NCBI GenBank assembly: GCA_049999805.1
Contig: JBNGIO010006138.1
Location: 1-46,521, forward strand
DNA length: 46,521 bases
DNA from: Folioceros fuciformis
Taxonomy: Eukaryota; Anthocerotophyta; Anthocerotopsida; Anthocerotales
Direction of reading: 5' to 3'
In this document: piece after piece, positions 20,399-32,061 of the stretch
Numbering within the stretch: the stretch's first letter is position 1
How the letters are laid out: each line of letters begins with the position of its first letter
Notes under the pieces: model-generated
Database searches by the model: none
What the model was told of the DNA's origin: nothing
What the model saw: the letters and a program-made list of their open reading frames with translations, nothing else
Position numbers and translations under genes: made by a program

Positions 20399-23300
20399 AT
20401 GGAGCAGCTGAAGACTATCAGCCGGGAGCTCACCATGGGCGCCACGCAGGGATGGAACTCGTCCAAGGAGTTCATGGATCTGGTGAAATCTATCGGGGAG
20501 GCCAAGTCCAAGGCTGAGGAAGAGCGTATCATGGCTACGGAGATCGAGACTCTGAAGCGCAGGATCGGGGATCCCGACGTGCCGCCTAAAAAGATGAAGG
20601 AGTACATCATTCGGCTAGTGTATGTGGAAATGCTGGGCCACGATGCTTCCTTCGGCTACATACACGCGGTGAAGATGACGCACCGGGATAATCTGCTGCT
20701 GAAGAAGAGCGGCTACCTGGCTGTTACTCTCTTCCTCAACGAGGATCACGATCTAATCATCCTGATTGTCAACACCATTCAGAAGGATCTGCGATCCGAC
20801 AATTATCTGGTGTGCTGCGCAGCTCTTACAGCCGTGTGCCGTCTGATCAACGAAGAGACCATTCCGGCAGTGCTGCCGCAGGTAGTGGAGCTGCTGTCTC
20901 ATCCCAAGGAGCTGGTGAAGAAGAAGGCCGTTATGGCTCTGCATCGATTCTATCAGAGGGCGCCTGCCACGGTGGCGCATGTCATGGGCAAATTTCGAGA
21001 GGTGGGCTGGATGTGTGGTTGAATCTGTGAGTTCGTGATACACGTCACGTTTTCGGCTGCATCGGCGGCAATAGTATGCAACCGTTGGTTCGGGATGGAG
21101 CATCTCCAGTCCTTCTGCACATTAGTCACCTGCATCTCTTCAGCGTTTGCCCGTATGATGTCCTGTGTTGTCGAATTGGTCGAAGTTCGCCCCTTGGTTC
21201 AGGATGGTCTGTGGCTCTTCCAGCTGTGAAGCCCTGAATGAAGCTTATGGCACAAGGATGTTTCAGGAACGCCTGGGTTCCGAATCTGTGTGGGTTGTAT
21301 AAGTCTGTAGGATTGTAGGATTGTGGATGGCGTCATCTGAAAGGCCTGTAGGCTTTGGGAGCTGTGAAAGCCTTAGACAGCAATATCCTCACTGTCACGA
21401 ATTGTTTGAAGAATGAACGTGTGATGGTAGCTTTGGTGTTATGAGAAAGGCAGGCACATGATTGATCTGTGTTCTTTGCATGGCAGATTTTGTGCGACAA
21501 GGATCCCAGTGTTATGGGCGCTGCTCTCTGTGGCCTGTACGATATTATCTCCGCGGATGCTCGCCCGTATAAGAATATGATTGCCAGTTTTGTCGGTATA
21601 CTGAAGCAGGTGGCAGAACATCGACTCCCTAAGATGTATGATTATCATCGAGCACCGGCTCCTTTTGTGCAGGTACTACAGTTAAAGTGAAGGCATCTGT
21701 CACCGTGAATGCATTGCAGTGCGTCTGAGTATGGTGAGCGGTTGGCATGGTGTAGAGTTGGCATTTGCTAGTGCAGTCTGAACCGCTTACCTACATTCTT
21801 TGTGCTTAACTTGCAGATCAAGCTGTTGAAGATATTGGCCTTGCTGGGAAATGGTGATAAGTACATTAGTGAGAACATGTACAGTGTGCTAGGGGATGTC
21901 CTGAAAAGAAGTGACGCAAGTCACAACATTGGAAATGCTATCTTATACGAATGCATATGTACTATCACAACAATCTATCCAAATACAACACTCTTGGAGC
22001 AAGCAGCTGACATAACCTCGACGTTTTTGAAGGTTGGACCCTTGTCACGTTTATCATGGCTCTTTCCTGTCACTTGCATCTCGACAAAATTGCTGTCCTT
22101 GACTGATGAGAACTGACATGTTCCGTGTTAAATTTTCCAGACCAACAGTCATAATCTGAAATACATGGGTATTGATGCTTTGGGCAGGATCATCAAGATC
22201 AATCCTGAATTTGCTGAACAGCATCAGCTTGCTGTCATCGACTGTTTAGAGGTGTGTAATCAGCTGTCATACTGATTGTGTTACGTGAGATACTTGAACA
22301 GTTGATGTTGACTCTCTTTGGCCCGCCTTGCTCATTTCCTGCAGGATCCAGATGACACTTTAAAGCGGAAAACGTTGGATCTTCTGTACAAGATGACAAA
22401 ATCAACAAATGCTGTGGTGATTGTTGATCACATGATCAACTACATGCGGACCATCAATGATGCTCACTACAAGACAGAAATCTCCTCTCGGATCATTGAC
22501 CTGGCGGAACGCTTTGCTCCTAGCAATCACTGGTTCATACAGGTATTGAAGAACTGTGTCCTCCCCTCCAGGGACTCTGCTGAATGTTGAGTTGACATGA
22601 CACACCACTCAAAGCCATAGTTAGTGATGTATACCGATTTTCATATATGTTGGCCTGCTCCCTGCAGACAATGAACCAGGTTTTTGAACTTGCTGGAGAC
22701 CTAGTGCCTCCCAAGGTGGCCCATGATCTTATGCGGCTCATAGCTGAGGGTGCTGGTGAGGAAGATGAAGATGCTGACAGCCAGTTAAGGTCATCAGCGG
22801 TGAGTTCAAACCTTGGCAGAGCCTTTCCTATCTGACTGACGTTTTACTTCAGCTGTTTCTAGGATTCATTGTTCCTGCTTAGCACAGCATATAGACTTGC
22901 TTGGGTCCACTGTCTGACAATTCTTAGAGCATTGTGTGTCTTTCAGGTGGAATCATATCTGATTGTGCTCCGAGAGCCAAAGCTTCCATCCATCCTTTTG
23001 CAGGTATCTTATCTCTGCAAGCTGAAAGTTCTATCCTGGCAATTTGATGAAGTTTGTGATTGCCTTGGAGATACTGTCAACTCAACCCGTGTATAGGTTA
23101 TATGCTGGGTTTTGGGCGAGTACGGAACAGCTGATGGGTCGCACTCTGCCAAGGAAATTGTCGGCAAGCTTTGTGAGGTGGCAGAGTCTCATCCTGCTGA
23201 TGATACAGTTAAGGTGAGGTTTTGCTTTTAACACCCAAAAGGCGGCTTCTGGCAGTAGTTTATGTAGCATAGGTGTCAGTAAGGTTTCAAAAATACGTAT

Positions 23301-24962
23301 CAAAAGGTACTCAAAAATTAATCACAAGGTTGATGCGCAGGGTTATGTGATCACAGCTATAACAAAGATACTTGCTTTTGAAGTTATTTCTGGGAGGCAC
23401 TTGGAGCTTCTATCTGAGGTAAAATAGCTTCATGATGATTGGATGCAACCCTGTAGTCCTTGGATAACCTCTTTCTTCGACGCATGGCACCAAAATCTGT
23501 GAAATTTTTTTTTGCAGTGCCAGCCTTTGGTGGACGAGCTTTCAACCTCACACTCAACTGACTTGCAGCAGCGCGCATATGAGCTACAAGCTCTTTTGCA
23601 ACTAAGTAAAGACATTTTGTCTACTGTAATGCCCATGGATGCAAGCTGTGAAGACATTGAGGTATTACTAACCTTTTGATTCCCAGTATGAACCTGAGAT
23701 GATCTGAGACTTTGCTTGCTCTACCTTCAGGTCCTTTCGCTAAGGGATATTCATATGATGGTACTTGGCAGGTTGATAGATCTCTTTCTTTTCTGGATGA
23801 CTTTGTGGTATCCGCCTTATCAAAAGGTGCCCGTGCATACGTATCAGAAAAGGATCGGGTGAACTTTGGTGGATTCTCCTCCTTGGTGAACTATAGTGAA
23901 CCTTCTACTCAAGGTCTGCGTTTTGAGGCATATGAAAAGCCTTCACTTCCCGTACCAGTTATCACAGCTCCTGTGGCGACTCCTTTTGTTGAACCTGATA
24001 GCGTGGAGCTGGGACGAGGTTCCAACTCGAGGCTTTCTTCTCTTTCCGTGCAAGAGGTTGAGTTGGGGGCCTCTGATAGCTCAAGATTGCGCATGGATGG
24101 TGTCCAAAAGAAATGGGGACGGCCAACTCATAGTGTTGGTTCTTCTTCATCCTCATCTGATAAGGACAGGGGACCCAGTAATGGGTCAACCAGACCTGGT
24201 ACAGAAAGTGCAGGTGTATTTGGCAGTAGAGACCACACAAGCTCCAAGGAGACTCGGTATACAGAAAAGAAGAAGGAGCCAGTCGTGTCAGCAGAGAAGA
24301 AATTGCTTGCCGCATCATTGTTTGGAGCACCTTCCAGCGCAGAGAAGGGTGCAAGATATTCTAGCAGCGGCGGCGCAAAATCAGTCAGGCCTGCAGGACA
24401 GAAACCAGTTCGACAAGCTAATGTGGTAGAGAACAGGCATCCATCTGCTGTGGCGGATCAGGCAGCTGGCCCTAACAGGCAACCCATTACATCGACGTTT
24501 GTGCCGCGTGACCTGGTTGATCTTAGTGATGGGCCAGTAGCTGCAACCACAGCTGTGACCAGCTTAAATGATCCTTTCAAGCAGTTGGAGGGGCTGCTTG
24601 ATGTTGGTTCTTCTGAAGTTGCTACAACAGCACCTGCGGCAAGTAAACCAACGCTTGACCTCCTGTCTCTCTATGGTGACAGTAATCTCGGTGGGAATGG
24701 GATCTCACATTTTGTAGGAGGGGATGCGGCGTCTGCGACCATGCACAGTAGTGATAACGTTCCTGGAGTTCTCTCGGGGCTTTTAGATTCGGGTGGACCC
24801 ATAACATCGTCTATAGACAGTGCCTATGGGTTACCTGTGCCTTTGGTCACAAAGAAGGGTCACTCCCAGCAAGGTGCTTTGGAAAAGGATGCAGCTTCTC
24901 GACAGGTGGGTGTGACTCCTTCTGATCCAAATCCCGATTTGTTCAAGGATCTATTCAGCTAG
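20399..24962 (+). CDS. AP4E: AP-4 complex subunit epsilon
   Basis: Large subunit of the AP-4 adaptor, which sorts cargo at the trans-Golgi network without clathrin. Eleven exons: 20399-21001, 21487-21672, 21817-22032, 22141-22251, 22345-22542, 22668-22799, 22947-23003, 23097-23213, 23341-23418, 23518-23661, 23772-24962. All junctions fall between codons, and the joined frame gives 1010 residues, close to plant AP-4 epsilon (about 940). The first 600 residues are the adaptin armadillo-like trunk, with MKEYIIRLVYVEMLGHDASFG near residue 65 and the conserved stretch PKMYDYHRAPAPFVQ at the end of exon 2. The last exon gives a long serine-rich hinge and a short ear, ending KDLFS. For exon 11 I chose the acceptor at 23771 because it keeps the frame and the conserved EDIEVDRSLSFLDD. 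An upstream CAG at 23728-23730 would hit a stop. Confidence 0.93.
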
Positions 24963-26020
24963 GTCGTGAGTTCGAAGTCCATAGTGATGCGATCAGTTTG
25001 ATTCGAGCTGTGCATTTCCAGTATCAAGCCAAAGCGGAATTATTAGGCACACTTTAGCGTACGAATGTAGAGTTGAGAGTTGGTCTGACTCTTGGAAATG
25101 GCACTAGCGACAATTGTCCCGCTGTAGTGATCAGAGACTCGGCCCGGTCACGTGACCGGGTGCGTTTCCAAATCATATGGGACTATTGTCCGTGGCGTGT
25201 TGCTCCTTAGTCTCTGTAATGGTGAAGCTTTGATACCTACTTGGACATTCCAAGCCCAGGAGTTTAATAGTTCTTAAGAACTCAGCACCTCATGTGCAGC
25301 TGATGGGAACAATGACGTGAGATGGAATCTGAGGAGGCTGACGAAGAAATCTTTTCAAACCTTACAAATGTGGCGAACACTTATCGGTGTTGTTGCAGGC
25401 GCATTGTCTGCAAGTTGTCAGAAGTGTGAAGTAGAAGGCTACCTCGGAAACATTATTGTGTGCCCAGTTTGGAGAAGATCCCGGAGGCCTTTATTCCCTT
25501 GTCCGAGGTTTGATCATTCTCACAAAACAAACGTAGATGTACTTCAACGGACAGTAGTTTTGTCCAAAATAATAATACTGGCTTAGACTCTGGGTCCAAA
25601 TTGGCTCACCAAGCATGGCTGGCAGCAAGTGGCGGAGGGAAGAGGCTCTGCAACTGGATGAACAGGCCCAGGACATGTGCCGGCACCTCGGGCCGTCGTC
25701 AGGGGGATGCGCCGGAGCTGCAACCTGGCTGGGCAAGCTCCCCGCCGCGCCGAGAGGGCCGGGTCTGGCCGGACATGTGCGCCTGAGAGGAGGAATCTGC
25801 GCTGCGCTGCGCTGCAGCAGGCATGCCTTGTATAGCAGCTAAGCCCGCCCTCACAGCCTCGTAAGTGAGCTAGCTGTCTTCCCGTCACCAGCTTGAGAGC
25901 ATCACAGCAATCAAATCTGGACAGAAATCCAGCAAAGTTCCAGACCTCTTGGCCCGAGCTGACTACGGCAGAGTGGCTCCCTGGAGCAAAGCCCCGTGAC
26001 GGCCACGTTGCCTCTTAATC
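24963..26020. other. Intergenic stretch after AP-4 epsilon
   Basis: No supported gene. Small open frames at 25583-25888 occur on both strands and look like chance in GC-rich sequence. It contains the perfect palindrome listed separately. Confidence 0.45.
25143..25160. promoter_or_regulatory. Perfect 18-bp palindrome centred on a G-box
   Basis: CCCGGTCACGTGACCGGG reads the same on both strands and has CACGTG at its centre, the core bound by plant bZIP and bHLH dimers. It lies about 180 bp after the AP-4 epsilon stop and 1.3 kb before the next gene. Whether it is a binding site is inference. Confidence 0.5.
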
Positions 26021-26466
26021 ATACTTTGTACATACATTAAATCTATTCACAATTGAACAGTAGTTTGTAATATGAGAATATAAAAAATATATAATATTAC
26101 AAAAAAACCTATATGCTTAGATAGATCAAAGAAACAAACGCTTAATTACTGTAGGAATTAGCTTCAACAAACCCAATTACCTGCAAGACTTCATACATTA
26201 ACTTAGGATATTAAATATTACTTTCTTATATAATTGAGATCATTTAATAATTTTTTACATTTTAATATTAACATCTTGCTGGATAAATTATTTAGTCATA
26301 GATCTGGAAATAAAGAATAATCGAAATTGAAAGAAAAAACACGTAATAATATATTATGTAAAAGTTTTTATTTAAATGATTTGAAGATATTTTTATATTA
26401 CTACATACAATACACTTTACATTGTGCTACAAGGCTTGTTTGTTGTTGTGGTACTTTGGTCACAAC
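26021..26466. other. AT-rich leader of the island gene
   Basis: Composition changes sharply near 26020 from GC-rich to strongly AT-rich. No gene is seen. It may hold the promoter of the next gene. Confidence 0.45.
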
Positions 26467-28023
26467 ATGGCTATCAATTGTTATGATGTTTTGAAAGAAA
26501 CATTGTTGCCCCAACCTTATGGACCAGGACCAACATCTCCTTTGAAGACTGCAATTGTACGAAGATTAATAAAATGGCCTTTCAAAGAAGAAGTTCGTAA
26601 TTTTTTCTCACAACAACACATCAAAGATAAATTGGTCAACACCTATTCCATGAGGCAGTATCCCAGAACCATAGTTAAAAGAGGAGAAAAAATCCAAAAT
26701 AATGCAGATGTAGAATGCATACTTAGGGAATGTGTCTTCAAACCAGTGAATTTTGTTTGTCAAACAGTTCTCGGTCTTGATGTTATGTTTGGGATTGCAG
26801 AGTCCACATTTTGTTTGGCTGCATCTCAAGTTGATTGTTCAATGTGGAAATTGGTCCGAAATGAGAATAAAGATCTTATTCAGTCACAATTACTAGTTCC
26901 CATTGATGTCAAAGACATCTTTCATTTCTATGTTGATGGAGAACACTTAGTAAATATGTACAACTCTCCCCCTAAATGGGAAAAGGTGGTGAGATACGTC
27001 AAACAAATTTTAATGTACATGATAGAAGAAGGGTCTTTACTCGGAGTGTTAGCATCAGATCGAGAACATATTTTTTTTCTTAGATCTCCTAATCCTCAGG
27101 ATAAGAACTTGTATGTGTCAGAAACCATTTTGTTCCATGAGGATGATCCCACAGTTCGTGAAGCCTACACGTACTTGTCTTATTTGGCAGTGACCCAGTA
27201 CGCTACTAAGTTGCCTATTAAAGATGTGAAAATTAGTCTTCATGAGAAAACATGGCTTTCAACATTTCTTGGAAGAAGAAAATCGCAAATACTAAGTGAG
27301 GTTAAAAGATCATCTTTAGCTTTTGAATCTCATACTAGATCTAGTATTCTGAAAGGGAATTTGAGTTTTAGTGACAGACCAAAAACTGCACCAAAAGTCT
27401 CTAGGTATGCAAAGTTTGATCATATAGGGAAATCTAAACCAATAGAAAATGAAGACAAATCTGAAACCAAGGTTTGGTTTAAGTCTTTGACAGAGTTTTC
27501 CTTTACATTTTTACATCTAGGAGAGGTCATAAGCAAGACCAAAACCACTATAGTTCGAGAGGGAAGCATTTTTAAAACTCAAGTTGTAGTGAAGTTGTAT
27601 AATTTTAGTGACCATGATGGAACTTTGGAAAAATTCTACAAAGAAGTAAAAGCATATGAAACATTGTTTGATCTGCAAGGAGAATGTCTTCCCTTGATGA
27701 TAGCTTATGGCTCTCTTTTTGGAGGGATGCAAGGATTTCTTGCACTGTCCAAGGAAGGCTCTAACTTGAATGCATTCTCGTCATCAACATCACCAATCTC
27801 ACATTCACATCTAAGATATCTGATCAGGAGGATACACGGTTATGGTATCTGCCACAATAATTTAAGCTTATATAACATTGTATCTAGGTATAGGAACTAT
27901 GCACCAAATTACAGATTTATTGATTTTGCAAACTGTAAATTCGAAGCATCCACGAACGAATTATTGCGAGAGGAGGAAGCTGTTGTGAGACGTGGGTTTG
28001 ACAAGCATAGCATGGAAGCTTGA
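26467..28023 (+). CDS. Nuclease-like plus pseudokinase-like protein (Crinkler-type layout)
   Basis: One intronless frame of 518 residues, starting at the first ATG (aacATGG). The middle (about 170-200) has KQILMYMIEEGSLLGVLAS followed by FFLR. I know this pattern from the restriction-nuclease-like domain joined to kinases in Crinkler-type proteins of oomycetes, fungi and some plants. The C-terminal third looks like a protein kinase: VVVK with Lys376, Glu398, a catalytic-loop equivalent HNNLSLYN at 463-470, and IDFA with Asp486. The loop aspartate is replaced by asparagine (465) and DFG reads DFA, so it is probably a pseudokinase. The chain stops shortly after IDFA, so the C-lobe is short. The gene is AT-rich inside and out, unlike its neighbours, which suggests transfer or a mobile origin. 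Function is unknown; the family link rests on motifs only. Confidence 0.65.
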   Translation: MAINCYDVLKETLLPQPYGPGPTSPLKTAIVRRLIKWPFKEEVRNFFSQQHIKDKLVNTYSMRQYPRTIVKRGEKIQNNADVECILRECVFKPVNFVCQTVLGLDVMFGIAESTFCLAASQVDCSMWKLVRNENKDLIQSQLLVPIDVKDIFHFYVDGEHLVNMYNSPPKWEKVVRYVKQILMYMIEEGSLLGVLASDREHIFFLRSPNPQDKNLYVSETILFHEDDPTVREAYTYLSYLAVTQYATKLPIKDVKISLHEKTWLSTFLGRRKSQILSEVKRSSLAFESHTRSSILKGNLSFSDRPKTAPKVSRYAKFDHIGKSKPIENEDKSETKVWFKSLTEFSFTFLHLGEVISKTKTTIVREGSIFKTQVVVKLYNFSDHDGTLEKFYKEVKAYETLFDLQGECLPLMIAYGSLFGGMQGFLALSKEGSNLNAFSSSTSPISHSHLRYLIRRIHGYGICHNNLSLYNIVSRYRNYAPNYRFIDFANCKFEASTNELLREEEAVVRRGFDKHSMEA

Positions 28024-28590
28024 AGTCTCACCAAACTAGGCTACTTTTGTTTGGTTGAAAATGGAAGTTACGGTTCTGGCGTTAACCCTGTCATCCATTG
28101 TCGTTGCCAAGATTGCACGGTTTGCGAATTTGAGCTCCACGATTGCTTGGCTTAAATGTGGACCAGTGCTTGAAATTTGCAACTTGGAGATGGATGTGCC
28201 AAACGGACTATCGAGAATTGCAGAAGCCCGCATCTCAACGTAATGTGAAAAGCAGTTTACGATAGAATCGAAGCAGAGATCACGCGGTTTTCTTGCTGGA
28301 TTTTCTGCAGACTCTGATAATGTGTCCCACAGCGGATAGAGCAAATCCAAGCAGAACAGTAGGCTGACACGTTAAAAGGAGCAAATCCAAGCAGAACAGT
28401 AGGCTGACACGTTAAAAGGAGCAAATCGTACAAATACAATACATGGAGGAAGAATGTGGGTTTACACCACAAGTCACAAGTTCATGGTGACGAATTGGAA
28501 TCGTGACAGTAGAATACAAACAAGGCAAGACATTGCCTCTAGGGCAGCTACAAATTGAACTCTGTACAGTTGAATCTAGAAGCAAAGAGA
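28024..28590. other. Spacer between island gene and thioredoxin gene
   Basis: No convincing gene. Composition returns to balanced GC. The part next to 28590 should be the 3' UTR of the minus-strand thioredoxin gene. Confidence 0.45.
28341..28427. repeat. Perfect 40-bp tandem duplication
   Basis: Positions 28341-28380 and 28381-28420 are identical, and the first 7 bases recur at 28421-28427. The unit starts GCAAATCCAAGCAGAACAGT. Confidence 0.95.
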
Positions 28591-29211
28591 CTAGACCCTC
28601 TCCTGTTGTAGCATTTCCCGGATTTCGTCAAGAACAAGCCACGCCTTGTGGCCACCAATCACCTCCGCCTTCTTCTCACCGTTGACCCAAAGCTGGATGG
28701 TAGGCATCTTGGTGACCTCAGCCCGCTTCACCAGAGAGGACGGAACAGCATTGACATCGATGCAGAAGAACCTGGTGTCAGGATGGTACTCCGCTGCCAG
28801 CCTCTCCAGCTTCGGCTTCAAGTAGATGCATTTCCTGCACCAGCTAGCCATCCACTCGATCACAATCCGCTTGCCCTCCGCCTGCGCCTCTGCCAGCAAT
28901 ACATTGAATTGCTCCTCTCCCGTGATGGGCTCCAGCTCCACAGCCACAGGCTTCTCCTCTCGAGGTCCTACCCCAAACAGCGCTCCAACCCTGGCGGTCA
29001 CCACCTGCGTGCTGTGCCCATTGCTGCCAACGCTAATGCCATCGCCATTCCAAGCCAGCCCGCTGTCCAGTCCGCCTTTCCTCCACTCCTGCAGTCTGGG
29101 GCAGGCAATCCTGCTCTCAGCTGCAGCTCCTTTCCCGCCAACAGGAGCTTTGGCTTGACAAACATGTAAGCCAGTGCGTTGGCAAACCTGCTGCACAGCT
29201 GACGAAGCCAT
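28591..29211 (-). CDS. WCRKC: WCRKC-type thioredoxin-like protein, plastid
   Basis: A 206-residue intronless frame. The C-terminal half is a thioredoxin fold with the redox site WCRKC at 124-128 and the cis-proline in KMPTIQ at 170. This variant site marks the plant WCRKC (thioredoxin-like 3) group, located in plastids. The first 80 or so residues are alanine- and serine-rich with few acidic residues, as in a plastid transit peptide. The family exchanges disulphides with stromal targets, and its exact partners are little known. The gene is divergent from the RH1 helicase, with about 520 bp between the starts. The ATG at 29211 is the first in frame. I cannot tell whether this is WCRKC1 or WCRKC2. 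Confidence 0.9.
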   Translation of the reverse strand: MASSAVQQVCQRTGLHVCQAKAPVGGKGAAAESRIACPRLQEWRKGGLDSGLAWNGDGISVGSNGHSTQVVTARVGALFGVGPREEKPVAVELEPITGEEQFNVLLAEAQAEGKRIVIEWMASWCRKCIYLKPKLERLAAEYHPDTRFFCIDVNAVPSSLVKRAEVTKMPTIQLWVNGEKKAEVIGGHKAWLVLDEIREMLQQERV

Positions 29212-29728
29212 GTTGGGTCCAGCCCCTGCCCTTGTGTCCGCTGTCCGCCTCCTTCTCCGAGTTTATCCAAACTGATGTTGCCCATCAGCACTCGCCACGT
29301 CATAGACATGCTAATCTGCCTCTAAGATCAGCTTCCCACACTTGCTAACACGGCTCCGCTGGTCCATCGCTGCCGCGGCAGCTGCCTTTCAAGACAGTGC
29401 ATGATATGCTGTCTGTCCCTTCTCGCTGCCACGGCCATCTCGCAAGTTCTGTGCGCCCACCGAAGGAATCATGAATGAACCAACCAGTAATTTTCACCGA
29501 GGCGATTTGTGATGGAATCCGAATTTCACGCTTCCAATAGGGCCAGAAGATCTTGGGTCATGTCATGATTGCCATCACTAGATCGTGCAGCAAAGAAGAG
29601 CCCAGCGGAAGCTGACAAGCCCGCATGACAGATATGGTAGTGTCTGGGCTTGAGTCGGGGTTTAAAACGGCAATTTATATTATCAGGGCGGAGGCTCGAG
29701 CGCGAGAGCTGATGCTTGCGCCTTCGGC
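29212..29728. promoter_or_regulatory. Shared intergenic region of a divergent gene pair
   Basis: It separates the start codons of the thioredoxin gene (minus) and the RH1 helicase (plus). Both promoters should lie here, but I see no clear TATA box or paired motif. Confidence 0.5.
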
Positions 29729-32061
29729 ATGGCCGCGGCAGAGATGGCCGGAAAGAAGGATGCTGGAAAGGGATCCGAGAAGTCGCTAGCAGCAGAGCCT
29801 AAAGCTACCGTGGTGTTGCCATGGATGCGCAATCCGCTCAAGATTGAAAAGCACGATCCTGTTCCGCTCCAGCAAGTGGTCGGGTTGGATCCAAGGTTAG
29901 GGTTACAGGGGTTTGGGGGTGGCTTGCTTTGCTGTCATGCCTGTTGGCGTTGGTAAAGGGTGATGGGAAAGCTGACGGTGTGCCATACTGATATGCCAGA
30001 CTTAGAGATGCCCTTCACAAGATTGGAATCAGCAGCTTGTTTCCAGTACAGGTTGCTGTCTGGCATGAAGCTGTGGGTTACGGAGGAGGGGAGCACGATA
30101 TTTGTGTCAGCTCGCCGACTGGGAGTGGCAAAACTCTTGCGTATGCTCTTCCCATAGTGCAATTGCTGTCCTCCAGAGTGATCAGGCGACTCCGGGCACT
30201 GGTTGTTCTCCCTACGCGTGATCTTGCCTTGCAGGTATCTCTACCGTGTGTTCTTTTTCTCTGTGGTGAGCGCATTTGCATCGGATTGTGTTGATGCAGC
30301 ACCTGACTCCGGTTTACGGTTGCGGTGGAGTTTTCAGGTCAAGGCAGTGTTTGATAGTATAGCGCCTGCAGTTGGCTTGTCGGTTGGCTTGGCTGTTGGT
30401 CAGACTCGATTCTCCACTGAGGCAGCAGACATTGTCAAGCGACCTAGGCCGGTAGTTTCTTGCTATCGGATGGTGGATCGAGAAGACCAATTCGCTTTCA
30501 GTGGCGTGGATATCCTTGTAGCAACACCTGGACGTCTCATGGACCATCTGAGAGCCACAGACGGTTTTACTTTGCAACACTTGAGCTATCTTGTAGGGCT
30601 GCAGCTGTTGTAACGAGCTTGCTTTGCGGAGAGTATACACCTACTTTGCCTGAGAACGACTAATATTTGGACAGGTTGTGGATGAAACTGACAGGCTACT
30701 CCGTCAATCATACCAAAACTGGTTGCCCAGTGTCCTAGAGGCAGCAGAGGTGTCCCACCATGTTGGTAGAGATCCGAGTATTGCTACTTCGTTGCTGGAT
30801 CCAGTTCAGACTATCAGACGCCAGTGAGTTTGTTTTCTATTTGTGTTCGGATGCAAGAGTTTGCCACTAGTAAGTTGACTCCCTCTGACGATTAATTTGT
30901 TGCAGGGCACTAGACAGGGGTCTGAAGGGGGTCAAGTTTCCACGGGTTATGAAGTTGGTTCTATCAGCTACGTTGACCAAGGATCCTGCCAAAATTTTGC
31001 AACTAGGTCTGCACCGTCCCCTTTACATTTCTTCATCACAATCAGAAAGTCGGTATAAAATTCCGAAGGAGCTCCAGGCGTATCAGCTGGTAAGATCTGC
31101 GTATTTTCGTCATTTTTTGTGAACTTGTCATTCGGAGGCCCTTTCATGAGCCGTTCTGAATTGGGAAACTCTGTGTCACCACTCTTAGGTTTGCAAGGCT
31201 GGGGAAAAGCCTTTGTATTTGGTTGCACTCCTTCAAAGCTTGAAAGGGCAGAAAACCATTGTCTTCACTGCGTCAATAGAGGAAAACCATCGTCTTTACC
31301 TTCTCCTGAAAGCATTTCAGGGTGTTTCATTTGAGTGCGCGGAGTATTCAAGCCGACAACATCAGCTAAGTCGCAGGTAATGCAAGATATAAGTGGAGTT
31401 AATTTGTCAGGGCAGCACTTCGCACACAATAGCCCTGATGTGAAACTGTTTTGCCAGCAAGGCACTGGCAGCTTTCAGAACGGGGCTTGCCGATGTGCTC
31501 GTGGCATCCGACGCCATGACTCGGGGAATGGATGTGGAGGGAGTAATGCACGTGGTCAACTACGATGTGCCTGTCTACGCGAAAACCTATGTTCATCGAG
31601 TTGGTAGAACTGCTCGCGCTGGGAATCCAGGCTGCGCCTATACATTGCTTAGAAGGGAAGAGGTATCACACAGATTCCACTGTTGTCTCTTGGTTCTATG
31701 TGAGCAGTGAGATGGTCTGTCTTTTGTTGTCGTCATTTCGGAATCTTGAGTGATGTCTCATGACAGGTACGAAATTTCAAGGCTATTTTGAGGAAAGCTG
31801 AGAATAGCTCTTGCAAGACGTTAAAGTTGCCAATGTCTGCTACCAAGGCTCTCAGTCCTCAATATCTGGAAGGTACATAGATTTTCACATGACTCTCGTT
31901 TCACAACCACAGTTCCGCACCAGCTAGAATCTTACTTGCCGTTGGCCTGTGCCATAGCTCTGGATCGCTTGAAGGACATGGTTGCTGCTGAAGCGGCTGG
32001 TGGCAACATTGATGAGCCATCACAGCCTGAGCGTGGGGAGGGTACGAGTCCCGCTTCATAG
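29729..32061 (+). CDS. RH1: DEAD-box ATP-dependent RNA helicase, RH1 type
   Basis: Unwinds RNA, probably in ribosome assembly or RNA processing. Nine exons: 29729-29895, 30000-30234, 30338-30592, 30675-30823, 30906-31089, 31189-31376, 31458-31662, 31767-31872, 31958-32061, giving 530 residues, the usual length for plant RH1. Motifs in order: Q-motif region SSLFPVQ (67-73), Walker A SPTGSGKT (94-101), PTRDLA (127-132), TPGR in exon 3, DETD (222-225) in place of DEAD, SAT (289-291), DAMTRGMD (411-418) and HRVGRTARAG (439-448). The DETD form is normal in this subfamily. The start context is ggcATGG. The gene shares its upstream region with the WCRKC gene. Confidence 0.93.

Noticed and set aside
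25583-25888. Arg- and Cys-rich frames on both strands
   Set aside because: GC-rich chance frames without a domain.
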